NCBI RefSeq assembly: GCF_040649515.1
Contig: NZ_JBEZFP010000151.1
Span: 1-21,968, forward strand
Reading direction: 5' to 3'
Origin: Yinghuangia elevatio
GTDB lineage: Bacteria > Actinomycetota > Actinomycetes > Streptomycetales > Streptomycetaceae
DNA length: 21,968 nt
Shown: positions 21,833 to 21,968 of the stretch, one piece after another
Layout: each line of letters starts with the position of its first letter
Position numbering within the stretch: the first letter of the stretch is position 1
Program-made: the position numbers and the translations under genes
The notes under the pieces: generated by a model
The model's input: the letters and a program-made list of their open reading frames with translations, nothing else
Database searches by the model: none
What the model was told of the DNA's origin: nothing

Positions 21833-21968
21833 TGGCGGCTTCGCCGCTGGGCGGGGGCTTCGCCACCCGCACCCCCCTCCTCTGCGGGGTGTTCTGGCTC
21901 GGGTGGTGGGTGCGGTTGGGTGGGGCTGTCCGCTTCGGGGCGGTCTGCTGGGTGATGGTGTTCCGCCC

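Noticed and set aside
21828..21968. Coding region after the tRNA terminator
   Set aside because: This is low-complexity G/T-rich sequence with small hairpins (GGCGGCTTCGCCGC); no frame shows domains or a ribosome binding site.

Overview
The window is very GC-rich, with the strong third-position GC, GTG starts and long antisense shadow ORFs of a Streptomyces-type actinobacterium. From memory and unverified, the order proA / spore-wall membrane proteins / M48 protease ... nadD / LCP protein / rsfS / phosphoglycerate-mutase-like matches the S. coelicolor SCO2576-SCO2585 neighbourhood. Family Streptomycetaceae is likely; the species cannot be told.

Layout. 1-143 holds the first 47 codons of a leftward acyl-CoA synthetase. 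304-4079 runs rightward: proA, then three single-pass membrane proteins sharing an N-terminal FDExFVRAA...EPSA motif. An M48 metalloprotease runs leftward from 5289 and ends 7 bp from the third membrane protein. A 53-residue membrane protein (5529-5690) and a TerD-domain protein with a long Ala/Glu/Pro linker and a duplicated C-terminal domain (5944-7527) follow. 7619-11152 is a leftward accessory block: a 95-aa protein, a Cys/His-rich protein, a MerR-like HTH protein, a siphovirus minor-tail-like protein, a tetrapeptide-repeat protein and a coiled-coil protein that looks frameshifted. A divergent HTH regulator starts at 11338. 11873-15835 is the housekeeping group nadD, LCP/LytR, rsfS and a histidine phosphatase that appears to start at CTG. 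15926-21489 is a catabolic group: a PadR regulator divergent from a luciferase-like flavin monooxygenase, then SDR, SDR, alpha/beta hydrolase and SDR. Two identical tRNA-Ala(GGC) genes and a strong terminator close the window.

How the parts fit. The spore-wall-type membrane proteins and the LCP protein point to cell envelope work. proA is proline synthesis, nadD is NAD synthesis, and rsfS is ribosome silencing. The catabolic group has the enzyme types expected for converting an alcohol to a ketone (SDR), inserting oxygen (flavin monooxygenase) and hydrolysing the ester (HSL-type hydrolase). The leftward block looks like domesticated phage tail genes, with no capsid, terminase or integrase in view.

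The most notable observations are the CTG start in a CTGA stop/start overlap, a run of apparently leaderless genes, the three adjacent motif-sharing membrane proteins, a gene segment built from seven 12-bp DNA repeats, a probable frameshift in the last phage-like gene, and two clean palindromic operator candidates in the catabolic region.
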